This document shows positions 6,730-14,117 of a stretch of DNA of 16,492 nucleotides, piece by piece; position 1 is the stretch's first letter, and the number at the start of each line of letters is the position of its first letter. The position numbers were made by a program, and so were the translations under genes. The DNA is from an uncultured Oscillospiraceae bacterium (GTDB taxonomy: Bacteria; Bacillota; Clostridia; Oscillospirales; Oscillospiraceae): positions 1-16,492 of the forward strand of contig CAKTVN010000012.1 in NCBI GenBank assembly GCA_934623545.1. The letters run 5' to 3'. Below the pieces are notes generated by a model. That model saw nothing but the letters and a program-made list of their open reading frames with translations. It ran no database searches and was not told where the DNA came from.

Positions 6730-7608
6730 TTGATCAAGAGTATGACCGGCTACGGCCGTGCCGTCAAAACCATCGACGGCAGAGAGATCACCGCGGAGAT
6801 CCGCTCCGTCAACAACCGCTATCTCGACTGCACCGTGAAAATGCCGCGTCTCTATGGCTATGCCGAGGACGCGGTCAAAGCCCGTATCAAGGGCGCGGTC
6901 TCGCGCGGCAAGGTCGACGTGTTCATCGCCGTCAACATGATGGAGGACACGCAGCTGCGCGTCGGGCTGAATCGCCCGGTGCTAGAGGGCTATTTAAGCG
7001 CCATGCGCGCCATCGCCTCCGAATATTCCGTCCGCGACGACATCTCCGTCACGGCGCTCAGCCGCCTGCCGGATGTGTTTACGGTGGAAAAGGCGGAGGA
7101 CGACGAGGAAAAGCTGACGGGCGATATTCTGAGCGTTGTGGACGAGGCGCTTGAGAAGTATACCGCCATGCGCACCGCCGAGGGTGCGGCGCTCGAGGCG
7201 GATGTCCGCAGCCGCGCGGCGACGGTTTTGTCCCTTGTGGAGAAGGTCGAGCAGCGCAGCCCCGTGACGCTGGCGGAATACCGCACGCGGCTGACGGAAA
7301 AGATGCAGGAGGTGCTGCAAAGCACGAGCATCGACGAGGGGCGCATTTTGCAGGAGGCTGCCATCTACGCCGACAAGATCGCCGTGGACGAGGAGACCGT
7401 CCGCCTGCGCAGCCATCTGGCGCAGCTCGATTCCATGCTGGCAGGTGGCGGCGCGATTGGGCGCAAGCTTGACTTCCTGCTTCAGGAGTTCAACCGCGAG
7501 TCGAATACCATCGGCTCGAAGGGCAACGACCTCGAGCAGGCGCGCACCGTGGTCGAGATCAAGGCGGAGCTTGAAAAGATCCGTGAGCAGATCCAGAACA
7601 TTGAATAA
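6730..7608 (+). CDS. yicC: YicC/YloC family endoribonuclease
   Basis: A 292-aa member of the YicC family; E. coli YicC is an endoribonuclease implicated in small-RNA turnover. Translation begins at TTG 6730, which gives the family's signature start MIKSMTGYGR and has GGAGGA (6718-6723) at good spacing; no ATG fits as well. N-terminal landmarks are EIRSVNNRYLD and RGKVDVFI. The C-terminal DUF1732 part carries DEETVRLRSHLAQL and GRKLDFLLQEFNRESNTIGS, both hallmarks. The last ~25 residues form a charged helix. It is the first gene of the conserved yloC-remA-gmk-rpoZ run and lies 12 nt before remA. The TTG start suggests modest translation. Confidence 0.94.
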   Translation: MIKSMTGYGRAVKTIDGREITAEIRSVNNRYLDCTVKMPRLYGYAEDAVKARIKGAVSRGKVDVFIAVNMMEDTQLRVGLNRPVLEGYLSAMRAIASEYSVRDDISVTALSRLPDVFTVEKAEDDEEKLTGDILSVVDEALEKYTAMRTAEGAALEADVRSRAATVLSLVEKVEQRSPVTLAEYRTRLTEKMQEVLQSTSIDEGRILQEAAIYADKIAVDEETVRLRSHLAQLDSMLAGGGAIGRKLDFLLQEFNRESNTIGSKGNDLEQARTVVEIKAELEKIREQIQNIE

Positions 7609-7620
7609 CCGGAGGACGTC

Positions 7621-7893
7621 ATGAAGCTGGTCAACATTGGATTCGGCAGCGCGGTCGCTGCGTCGCGTATCCTTGCCGTCGTCAGCCCGGAATCCGCGCC
7701 GATCAAACGCGTGGTGCAGGAGGCGCGCGACCGGGGGATGCTCATCGACGCATCCTACGGCAGACGTACAAAGGCGGTCCTGCTGATGGACACGGACCAT
7801 GTCATTTTGTCGTCGATCGCGCCGCAGACGCTCGCCGTGCGGATGGATGCTGATTTTTCTGCGGAGGAAGAGCCGGAGGTGGATGCGGAATGA
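7621..7893 (+). CDS. remA: RemA/DUF370 family DNA-binding regulator
   Basis: A 90-aa protein. In Bacillus subtilis RemA is an oligomeric DNA-binding activator of biofilm matrix and osmoprotection genes. Conserved stretches are obvious: [41 protein letters not shown] and DSDHVILSS-like [14 protein letters not shown]. The acidic tail (EEEPEVDAE) is variable in the family. GGAGG lies 5 nt before the ATG. The stop overlaps the gmk start (ATGA), so they are coupled. Its target genes in this organism cannot be told from the window. Retention next to gmk and rpoZ is typical of Bacillota whether or not they make biofilm. Confidence 0.93.
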   Translation: MKLVNIGFGSAVAASRILAVVSPESAPIKRVVQEARDRGMLIDASYGRRTKAVLLMDTDHVILSSIAPQTLAVRMDADFSAEEEPEVDAE

Positions 7894-8468
7894 AGGGAAA
7901 TCTGTTTATCGTTTCCGGTCCGTCCGGCGTTGGGAAGAATACCATCCTGAACCGCATCGTCCATGAGCAGGAGCACGTGCAGTATTCCATCTCCGCGACC
8001 TCGCGGGCGATGCGCCCCGGCGAAAAGAACGGCGTGAGCTATTATTTCGTGACGAAGCCGCAGTTTGAGCGGATGATCGCCGACGGCGCGCTTCTGGAAT
8101 ACGCCGAATATGTTGGCAATTATTACGGAACGCCGCTTGCTCCGATCGAGGAGGCGACGAAAAAGGGGATCGACGTGGTGATGGACCTGGATGTCGTCGG
8201 CGCGCTGAACGTCAAGCGCAAGGTCCCCTCGGCGGTGCTGATCTTCATCACTGCGCCGTCCTTTGCAGAGCTTTCGCACCGTCTCTCCGTGCGCGGCGAC
8301 GTTGCGCCCGATGTGATGAAGGAGCGGCTGAAGCGCGCCGAATGGGAGTGCGGACAAGCCGGAAAATATGACTATGTCGTCATGAACGACAATGTCGACA
8401 GCGCCGTAAACCGGGTGCTGGAGATCATGAACACCGAAAAACGTAAAAACATGGAGCCGATCCATTGA
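7890..8468 (+). CDS. gmk: Guanylate kinase
   Basis: Converts GMP plus ATP to GDP plus ADP, an essential step in GTP and dGTP supply. At 192 aa it is of normal length. It has the P-loop GPSGVGKNT (residues 9-17), the GMP-binding block [22 protein letters not shown] with both arginines and the Tyr, and [15 protein letters not shown] with the conserved Glu and Tyr. It ends with [11 protein letters not shown] and a basic tail. Two positions look atypical: N rather than G or S after the P-loop lysine, and LDVVGAL where EIDVQGAL is usual. The residues known to contact GMP are kept, so I expect activity. ATG 7890 overlaps the remA stop, with GGAGG upstream. rpoZ follows 18 nt later. Confidence 0.93.
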   Translation: MKGNLFIVSGPSGVGKNTILNRIVHEQEHVQYSISATSRAMRPGEKNGVSYYFVTKPQFERMIADGALLEYAEYVGNYYGTPLAPIEEATKKGIDVVMDLDVVGALNVKRKVPSAVLIFITAPSFAELSHRLSVRGDVAPDVMKERLKRAEWECGQAGKYDYVVMNDNVDSAVNRVLEIMNTEKRKNMEPIH

Positions 8469-8486
8469 GATTTTAGGAGGATTTGT

Positions 8487-8693
8487 ATGCTTTATCCCGC
8501 AATGTCCAGTCTTCTGGAGCACATCAACAGCCGTTATCTGCTTGTAAACGTGGTCGCGCATCGCGCACGTCAGATCTCCATCGAGTCCGAGATCACGCAC
8601 GAGCCGCTCACGGACAAGCCTGTTACGCTCGCCATCCGCGAGGTCGCAGACGGAAAGCTCGTCGCGACGCTGAAAGACAAGTACGAGCACTGA
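8487..8693 (+). CDS. rpoZ: DNA-directed RNA polymerase omega subunit
   Basis: A 68-aa omega subunit, which helps fold and assemble the beta-prime subunit of RNA polymerase. Family features are MSSLLEHINSRYLLVNVVAHRARQI (first 35 residues, with the conserved RYxLV and A-RARQI elements) and VTLAIREVADGKL towards the end. It is short, as in Clostridia. AGGAGGA precedes the ATG at 8487. Its place directly after gmk is conserved across Bacillota and supports the call. Confidence 0.93.
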   Translation: MLYPAMSSLLEHINSRYLLVNVVAHRARQISIESEITHEPLTDKPVTLAIREVADGKLVATLKDKYEH

Positions 8694-8923
8694 ATAAAGG
8701 AAGCTCTGACTCGATCAGCAGCCGTGGACGGTGAGAGTTTTTTCGTCAAGGCAAGGTTTGGAAACGCGGGAATGCTTTGCGTATTTCAAGTTTTCGAGCC
8801 GCAGCATTGGCGGAAAAGATCCGCTCGCCCGCCACTGGGGATTTATTCAGAGATTCCCATACAACGCAAGGCGCGGGCAAGCTCTTGCCTACGCCTTGAT
8901 CGCATTCTTGAGGGAGGGGTTTC
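8694..8923 (+). other. Structured rpoZ-priA spacer, possible repeat element or RNA leader
   Basis: A 230-nt gap in an otherwise tightly packed cluster. It contains several inverted repeats: TGGCGG/CCGCCA (8808-8813 with 8829-8834), an overlapping alternative GCGGA/TCCGC (8810-8814 with 8820-8824), TGGGGA/TTCCCA with one G-U pair (8836-8841 with 8854-8859), and a strong imperfect hairpin at 8867-8898. The segment 8746-8756 (TCAAGGCAAGG) repeats both left-arm motifs of that hairpin and could pair with either right-arm motif. A GTG-initiated frame from 8731 runs through it into priA, but has no good ribosome binding site and overlaps priA out of frame, so I treat it as non-coding. B. subtilis has coaBC at this position; no trace of it is seen. 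Confidence 0.5.
8867..8898 (+). repeat. Two-tier hairpin upstream of priA
   Basis: Outer arms CAAGGCG (8867-8873) and CGCCTTG (8892-8898) and inner arms GGCAAG (8876-8881) and CTTGCC (8884-8889) are separated by a symmetrical 2x2 internal loop (CG/TA). The whole forms a 32-nt near-palindrome. It ends about 12 nt before the priA ribosome binding site (8910-8919). No U-tract follows, so it is not a standard terminator. Confidence 0.6.
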
Positions 8924-11371
8924 ATGATCGCGAGGATCGCCGTTTCTGCGGCGCTGTATGCCATCGACAAGCCCTATTCCTATCTCATTGCGGAGAATAT
9001 GCCGGTCCAGCCGGGGATGCGCGTGCTCGTCCCATTCGGGCGGGGCAACCGCCCGTGCGAGGGCATCGTTTTGCAGCTGGATGAGGGCGGTGAGCAGAAG
9101 CTCAAGCGTATCGAGCGCGTGCTGGACGAGGAGCCGGTCCTGACGGAGCGGCAGCTGCGGATGGCAGCGTTCATCCGCGAGCGCTATTTCTGCACCTATT
9201 ATGAGGCGGCGCGTGCGATCCTGCCGGCGGGGCTCTGGTTCCGCGCGACGGATACCTATACGGTCGTGCGCGACGCGCGCGACTGGCATACCGCTGCTGC
9301 GCATAACGAAACGGCGCTGCGTGTGATGCAGACACTGGAGGATTACGGCGGCAGCGCCGGGCTCCCTGCGCTGCGCGAGCAGTTTCAAGACGAACAGGCG
9401 CTTTTGAATGCGCTGCGCTATCTGCTGGCGCGCAAGCTCATCACCTCCGGGATGGATATCTCGCAGCGCACCGGCGGCAAGACGGAAAAGATCGTCTCGC
9501 TCTGCGCTCCGGCGGAGGAGGCGATGGCATTCGCGCAGAAGAAAAGCCGCGGCGCGCCGCTGCAAAAGGCGGTTTTGGAGCTTCTGTGTACCGTCGGGAG
9601 CGGCGCGTGCAGAGAGGTCTGCTATCTGACCGGCGCGTCGATGACGACGCTCAAGCGGCTGAAAACGCTCGGCTATGTCGAGCTGTCGGAGCGCGAGGTG
9701 CTGCGGACGGCGATCAAAACGCCGGACAAAATTCTCTCTCCGCCGGAGCTTTCCCCCGAGCAGCAGGCGGCGTATGACGGCCTTTCATCCCAGATGCGGG
9801 AGGAAAAGCCCGGCGTGGCGCTTTTATACGGCGTCACGGGCAGCGGCAAGACGGCGGTCTACATCCGCCTGATCGACCGTGTACTTGAGGAGGACAAGGG
9901 TGCGCTTCTGCTGGTGCCGGAGATCGCGCTGACGCCGCAGCTTCTGACGAAGCTCACGTCTCATTTCGGCAAGCAGGTCGCCGTGCTGCACAGCTCGCTG
10001 CGCGTCGGCGAGCGGTATGACGAATGGCGGCGCATCCGTTCCGGCGCGGCGCGCGTCGTCGTCGGGACGCGCTCGGCGGTTTTCGCACCGCTTCAGAACC
10101 TCGGTCTGATTTTGGTCGACGAGGAGCAGGAACACACCTACAAGTCCGAAAACGCGCCGCGCTATCACGCGCGCGAGGTCGCGATCTACCGCGGCGTACA
10201 GGAGCAGGCGCTGGTCGTGCTCGGCTCCGCGACGCCGTCGATCGAGAGTATGTTTTTCGCCCGTGCGGGCGTTTATAAGCTCTATACAATGAAAACCCGG
10301 TACAACGGCAGGGCGCTTCCGAGGGTCGAGATCGTCGACATGAAGCAGGAGCTTCGCAGCGGCAATCCGGCTTCCTTAAGCCGCGCAATGGAGGAGCGCC
10401 TGCGCGAGAATATCCTTCAGGACCGGCAGTCGATCCTGTTTCTCAACCGGCGCGGCAACAGCCGCTGCCTCGTCTGCGTCGAGTGCGGCGAGGCGCCGAC
10501 GTGCCCGCGGTGCAGCGTATCGCTGACGTATCACTCCGTCAACCGACGGCTCATGTGCCATTACTGCGGCTACTCGCATCCGCTGCCGCAGCGCTGCCCG
10601 CAGTGCGGCGGCGCGCTCAAGCCGGTCGGCGCGGGCACGCAGAAGATCGAAGAGGAGCTGCATTACTTTTTCCCGGACACCGGTGTGCTGCGGATGGACG
10701 CAGACACGGTGACGGCGTCGAACAACCACGAGGTGATCTTAAGCCGCTTCCGGAAGGAGCGCATCCCGATCCTCCTTGGCACGCAGATGGTCGCGAAGGG
10801 GCTTGATTTTGAGAACGTGACGCTCGTCGGCGTCGTGGACGCGGATATGTCGCTGTATGTGGACAATTTCCGCGCCGCCGAGACGACGTTTTCCCTCATT
10901 ACACAGGTCGTCGGGCGCGCCGGGCGCGGCAGCGCCGAGGGCATGGCGCTCATCCAGACGATGGCGCCGGAGCATCCGGTGCTGCGCCTCGCGGCGGAGC
11001 AGGACTACGACGGCTTTTACGCGCTGGAAAGCGGCATCCGGAGCGTGCGGGGCTTTCCGCCGCTGCGCGACATCTTCCTGCTGACCTTTACGGGCATCCA
11101 TGAGGAGCAGGTCATGCACGCGGCGGTGCGGTTTCGCGATGCGCTTCAGGCGAGTCTGAATGCTTCGGACGAGGTCGCGGGCGCGGAGCTGCTTGGTCCG
11201 TCGCCTGCTCCGGTGGCGAAGGTCAATTACACCTACCGCTACCGGCTGACGCTGATGTGCAAAAATTCGCGCCCGCTGCGGCAGCTGCTGGCATGGCACC
11301 TGCGGGCATTCTTTACAGACAAAAACAACAAAGGCGTCAGCGCGTTCGCCGACGTCAATTCATACGATTAA
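8924..11371 (+). CDS. priA: Primosomal protein N' (replication restart helicase PriA)
   Basis: An 815-aa 3'-to-5' DNA helicase that recognises stalled forks and loads the replicative helicase. Domains in order: N-terminal fork-binding region (about 1-110), winged-helix region (about 110-230), helicase lobe 1 with Walker A GVTGSGKT (303-310) and Walker B LVDEEQEH (D399-E400), a zinc-binding insert with eight paired cysteines (C518/521, C527/530, C545/548, C558/561) plus C515, then lobe 2 with QVVGRAGRG. Motif II reads DEEQ rather than the DEEH of many PriA proteins. ATG 8924 has GAGGGAGGGG upstream. def follows after 14 nt. The length and all motifs indicate an intact gene. Confidence 0.96.
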   Translation: MIARIAVSAALYAIDKPYSYLIAENMPVQPGMRVLVPFGRGNRPCEGIVLQLDEGGEQKLKRIERVLDEEPVLTERQLRMAAFIRERYFCTYYEAARAILPAGLWFRATDTYTVVRDARDWHTAAAHNETALRVMQTLEDYGGSAGLPALREQFQDEQALLNALRYLLARKLITSGMDISQRTGGKTEKIVSLCAPAEEAMAFAQKKSRGAPLQKAVLELLCTVGSGACREVCYLTGASMTTLKRLKTLGYVELSEREVLRTAIKTPDKILSPPELSPEQQAAYDGLSSQMREEKPGVALLYGVTGSGKTAVYIRLIDRVLEEDKGALLLVPEIALTPQLLTKLTSHFGKQVAVLHSSLRVGERYDEWRRIRSGAARVVVGTRSAVFAPLQNLGLILVDEEQEHTYKSENAPRYHAREVAIYRGVQEQALVVLGSATPSIESMFFARAGVYKLYTMKTRYNGRALPRVEIVDMKQELRSGNPASLSRAMEERLRENILQDRQSILFLNRRGNSRCLVCVECGEAPTCPRCSVSLTYHSVNRRLMCHYCGYSHPLPQRCPQCGGALKPVGAGTQKIEEELHYFFPDTGVLRMDADTVTASNNHEVILSRFRKERIPILLGTQMVAKGLDFENVTLVGVVDADMSLYVDNFRAAETTFSLITQVVGRAGRGSAEGMALIQTMAPEHPVLRLAAEQDYDGFYALESGIRSVRGFPPLRDIFLLTFTGIHEEQVMHAAVRFRDALQASLNASDEVAGAELLGPSPAPVAKVNYTYRYRLTLMCKNSRPLRQLLAWHLRAFFTDKNNKGVSAFADVNSYD

Positions 11372-11385
11372 AGGGAGATATTTCG

Positions 11386-11883
11386 ATGGCGCTGAGAACG
11401 ATCGTAACGGTGGGAGACCCCGTTCTGACTAAAAAATGCCGCCCGGTCACGCGCTTTGACGACCGGCTTGCGACGCTGATCGACGATATGATCGAGACGA
11501 TGCACGAGGCAAACGGCGTCGGGCTTGCCGCGCCGCAGGTCGGCGTGCTGCGCCGCGTCGTCGTCGTGGACGCGGGAGACGAGGATCTGGAGCTGGTCAA
11601 CCCGGAGATCATCGAGACGAGCGAGGAGACGCAGACCGGACTGGAGGGATGCCTGAGCCTTCCGGGGCAGTATGGTATCGTCACGCGCCCGAATCATGTG
11701 GTGCTGCGCGCGCAGGACCGCTTGGGCGACTGGTACGAATATGAGGGCGACGAGCTCATCGCGCGCTGCTTCTGCCACGAGGTCGCGCATCTGGAGGGTC
11801 AGATGTACACCGAGGTCGCGGAGCGGATGCTCACGCAGAAGGAGCTTGACGAGATGATGGCGAAGGAAGAGGAGAACCGATGA
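11386..11883 (+). CDS. def: Peptide deformylase
   Basis: A 165-aa metalloenzyme that removes the formyl group from the N-terminal methionine of nascent proteins. All three family motifs are present: GVGLAAPQ (44-51), EGCLS (87-91, C89 a metal ligand) and HEVAH (131-135, two His ligands and the catalytic E132). The third motif has Ala where HEIDH is common, a known type of variation. ATG 11386 is preferred to the longer upstream frame because AAGGGAGAT lies just before it and MALRTIVTVGDPVL is a standard PDF start. The stop overlaps fmt by ATGA. Pairing of def with fmt, which adds the formyl group, is the classic arrangement. Confidence 0.96.
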   Translation: MALRTIVTVGDPVLTKKCRPVTRFDDRLATLIDDMIETMHEANGVGLAAPQVGVLRRVVVVDAGDEDLELVNPEIIETSEETQTGLEGCLSLPGQYGIVTRPNHVVLRAQDRLGDWYEYEGDELIARCFCHEVAHLEGQMYTEVAERMLTQKELDEMMAKEEENR

Positions 11884-12797
11884 GACTGGTTTATATGGGG
11901 ACGCCGGACATCGCCCGTGTGTGCCTTCAGCGGCTCTATGAGCAGGGCTTTGAGATCGCGGGCGTCTATACCAAGCCGGACACGCCGAAAAACCGCGGCA
12001 TGAAGCTGGCGCAGTCGCCGGTCAAGGAATATGCGCTTTCGGTCGGTCTTCCGGTCTACCAGCCGCAGAGCTTCCGCGACGACGCGGTCTGCGAGGAGCT
12101 GAGGGCGCTCGCGCCCGATCTGATCGTCGTCGTGGCTTACGGAAAAATTCTGCCGCAGCGCGTGCTGGACATCCCGAAATACGGCTGCATCAATATGCAC
12201 GCGAGCATCCTGCCGGAGCTTCGCGGCGCAGGACCGGTCCAATGGTCGATCCTCAACCACTGCGACGAGACGGGCGTGTCCGCCATGTATCTGACGGCAG
12301 GCATGGACGAGGGCGATGTGATCGAAATTCGCAAAACGCCCATCGAGCCGATGGAGACCTCGGAGGAGTTGATGGCGCGGCTCGCGCAGATCGCGGCGGA
12401 GCTTGCATGCGATACGGTCCGCGCGATCGAAAGCGGGACGGCGCAGCGCACCGCACAGGATCATGCCAAGGCGACCTACGCGCCGATGCTGTCCAAGGAT
12501 CTTTCACCCATCGACTGGACGCAGTGCGAGCGTTATGTGATCGATCAGGTCCGGGGGCTCATCCCGTGGCCCGTCGCAACGGCGGAGCTAGGTGGCAAAC
12601 GCTTCAAGATCTTCCGCGTCGAGCCGACGGGAAAGCAGACAGACAGGGCGCCGGGGACGCTTCTGGCGCTGGACAAAAAGGGACTGGAGATCGCCTGCGG
12701 CGGCGGAGCGGTGCTGCGCATCGCGGAGCTTCAGGCGGAGGGCGGCAAACGGATGCGCGCCGCCGATTATTTCCGCGGGCATCCCATTACGATTTAA
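11880..12797 (+). CDS. fmt: Methionyl-tRNA formyltransferase
   Basis: Transfers a formyl group from 10-formyl-tetrahydrofolate to Met-tRNA(fMet) for translation initiation. The 305-aa protein has MRLVYMGTPDIA at the N-terminus, INMHASILPELRGAGP with catalytic N105 and H107, and MDEGDVI with D146. The C-terminal third is the tRNA-binding OB-fold domain, ending GKRMRAADYFRG. The start overlaps the def stop (ATGA), so the two are translationally coupled. rsmB begins 12 nt after the stop. Confidence 0.96.
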   Translation: MRLVYMGTPDIARVCLQRLYEQGFEIAGVYTKPDTPKNRGMKLAQSPVKEYALSVGLPVYQPQSFRDDAVCEELRALAPDLIVVVAYGKILPQRVLDIPKYGCINMHASILPELRGAGPVQWSILNHCDETGVSAMYLTAGMDEGDVIEIRKTPIEPMETSEELMARLAQIAAELACDTVRAIESGTAQRTAQDHAKATYAPMLSKDLSPIDWTQCERYVIDQVRGLIPWPVATAELGGKRFKIFRVEPTGKQTDRAPGTLLALDKKGLEIACGGGAVLRIAELQAEGGKRMRAADYFRGHPITI

Positions 12798-12809
12798 GGA
12801 ATTTTGAGC

Positions 12810-14117
12810 ATGAATGCCAGAACCACAGCGCTTTCCGCGCTGATCGCAACGCGCCGGAGCGGCGCATGGTCCGACGGCGCACTGAAGGAATATATTCTGC
12901 GCGACCGGCTGGATGCGCGCGATGCGGCGTTTGCGAGCAGGCTTTGCTACGGCGTGCTGCAAAACAGGCTGCTGTTGGACTTTTATATCGCGCATTTTCT
13001 GAATGGAAAACTCCGCGATCTACAGCCCGTCGTGCTGGATATCCTGCGGCTGGGCGCATTTCAGATCGTCTTTCTGGACAAGGTGCCGGTCTCGGCGGCG
13101 GTAAATGAGGCGGTCGAGCAGTGCAAGGCGTATGCCAACCGCCGTGCGGCGGGGCTGGTCAACGGCGTGCTGCGCACGCTGGCGCGAAGCCGCGAGGCGC
13201 TTCCGCAGCCGCCCGATCTCGCGACGCGCTACAGCCACCCGCAGGAGCTGGTGGAGCTGCTGCGCGAAAGCGTCGGAGGCGATCAGATCGAGGCGCTTTT
13301 GAAAGCCGACAATGAGATCGCGCCGACTGTTTTGCACGCAAATCCGCTCAAAGCGGACGCGGAAGCCGTTTTTTCCGAGCTTTCCGAGCAGGGCGTCGCC
13401 CTGATGCCGCATCCGTGGCTGCCCGGCTGCCGCTTTGCGCAGGGGACCGGCAATCTTGAGCGGCTGGACGCCTTCCGCGATGGGCGCGTCTATGTGCAGG
13501 ACCCTGCGGCGCATCTTGCGGCGCTTGCCTCCGGCGTGCAGCCGGGAATGACGCTCCTCGATATGTGCGCCGCACCCGGCGGCAAGAGCTTCGCGGCGGC
13601 GATGCAGATGGAAAACAGGGGCGAAATTCTCTCCTGCGACATTCATCCGCACAAGCTCGCGCTGATCGAAAAGGGCGCGGAGCGCCTCGGCATTTCCATC
13701 ATCCGCACCGCGCCCCAGAACGGAACGGAGCGGTGCGAGCTGTATCTCGACAAAATGGACGCCGTGATCGCGGACGTGCCGTGCTCGGGGCTCGGCGTCA
13801 TCCGCAAAAAGCCTGACATCCGCTATAAGGCGCTGGAGCCGCTTCAGCGGCTGCCGGAAATCCAGCGCGCCATTTTGGAAAACGCGGGCGCGTATGTGCG
13901 CCCCGGCGGCACGCTGATCTACAGCACCTGTACCGTCCTCCGGCGGGAGAACGAAGCGGTCGCAGAGGATTTTCTGCGCGCACATCCGGAGTTTACGCCC
14001 GAAGCCATCCCCGTTCCGGAAAATTCCGGGCTTGAGAACGACGGGATGCTGACGCTGCTGCCGAATATACACGGCACAGACGGCTTTTTTATCTGCAAGA
14101 TGAGGAAACACCTATGA
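12810..14117 (+). CDS. rsmB: 16S rRNA (cytosine-967 C5) methyltransferase RsmB
   Basis: SAM-dependent m5C methyltransferase, 435 aa. The N-terminal NusB-like RNA-binding domain covers about residues 1-135, including LNGKLRDLQPVVLDILRLGA. The catalytic domain has the SAM loop DMCAAPGGKS (251-260), motif IV DVPCSGLGVIRKKPDIRY with C325, and motif VI YSTCTV with nucleophile C374. ATG 12810 is chosen over an in-frame TTG 6 nt upstream because AAGGA (12796-12800) is 9 nt from the ATG but only 3 nt from the TTG. The C-terminus ends with the family's HGTDGFFICKM. The stop overlaps rlmN by ATGA. Confidence 0.95.
   Translation: MNARTTALSALIATRRSGAWSDGALKEYILRDRLDARDAAFASRLCYGVLQNRLLLDFYIAHFLNGKLRDLQPVVLDILRLGAFQIVFLDKVPVSAAVNEAVEQCKAYANRRAAGLVNGVLRTLARSREALPQPPDLATRYSHPQELVELLRESVGGDQIEALLKADNEIAPTVLHANPLKADAEAVFSELSEQGVALMPHPWLPGCRFAQGTGNLERLDAFRDGRVYVQDPAAHLAALASGVQPGMTLLDMCAAPGGKSFAAAMQMENRGEILSCDIHPHKLALIEKGAERLGISIIRTAPQNGTERCELYLDKMDAVIADVPCSGLGVIRKKPDIRYKALEPLQRLPEIQRAILENAGAYVRPGGTLIYSTCTVLRRENEAVAEDFLRAHPEFTPEAIPVPENSGLENDGMLTLLPNIHGTDGFFICKMRKHL

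Noticed and set aside
8731..9084. Possible 117-codon protein starting in the rpoZ-priA spacer
   Set aside because: GTG start with no good ribosome binding site, out-of-frame overlap of over 150 nt with priA, and it reads through strong inverted repeats. More likely an accidental frame in a structured or repeat element.
12242..13108. Long alternative plus-strand frame across the fmt-rsmB junction
   Set aside because: Overlaps two well-supported genes out of frame, with low-complexity Arg/Ala/Gly composition.
13020..14111. Minus-strand open frame of 363 codons opposite rsmB
   Set aside because: Antisense to a complete methyltransferase with all motifs; the composition is typical of a GC shadow.
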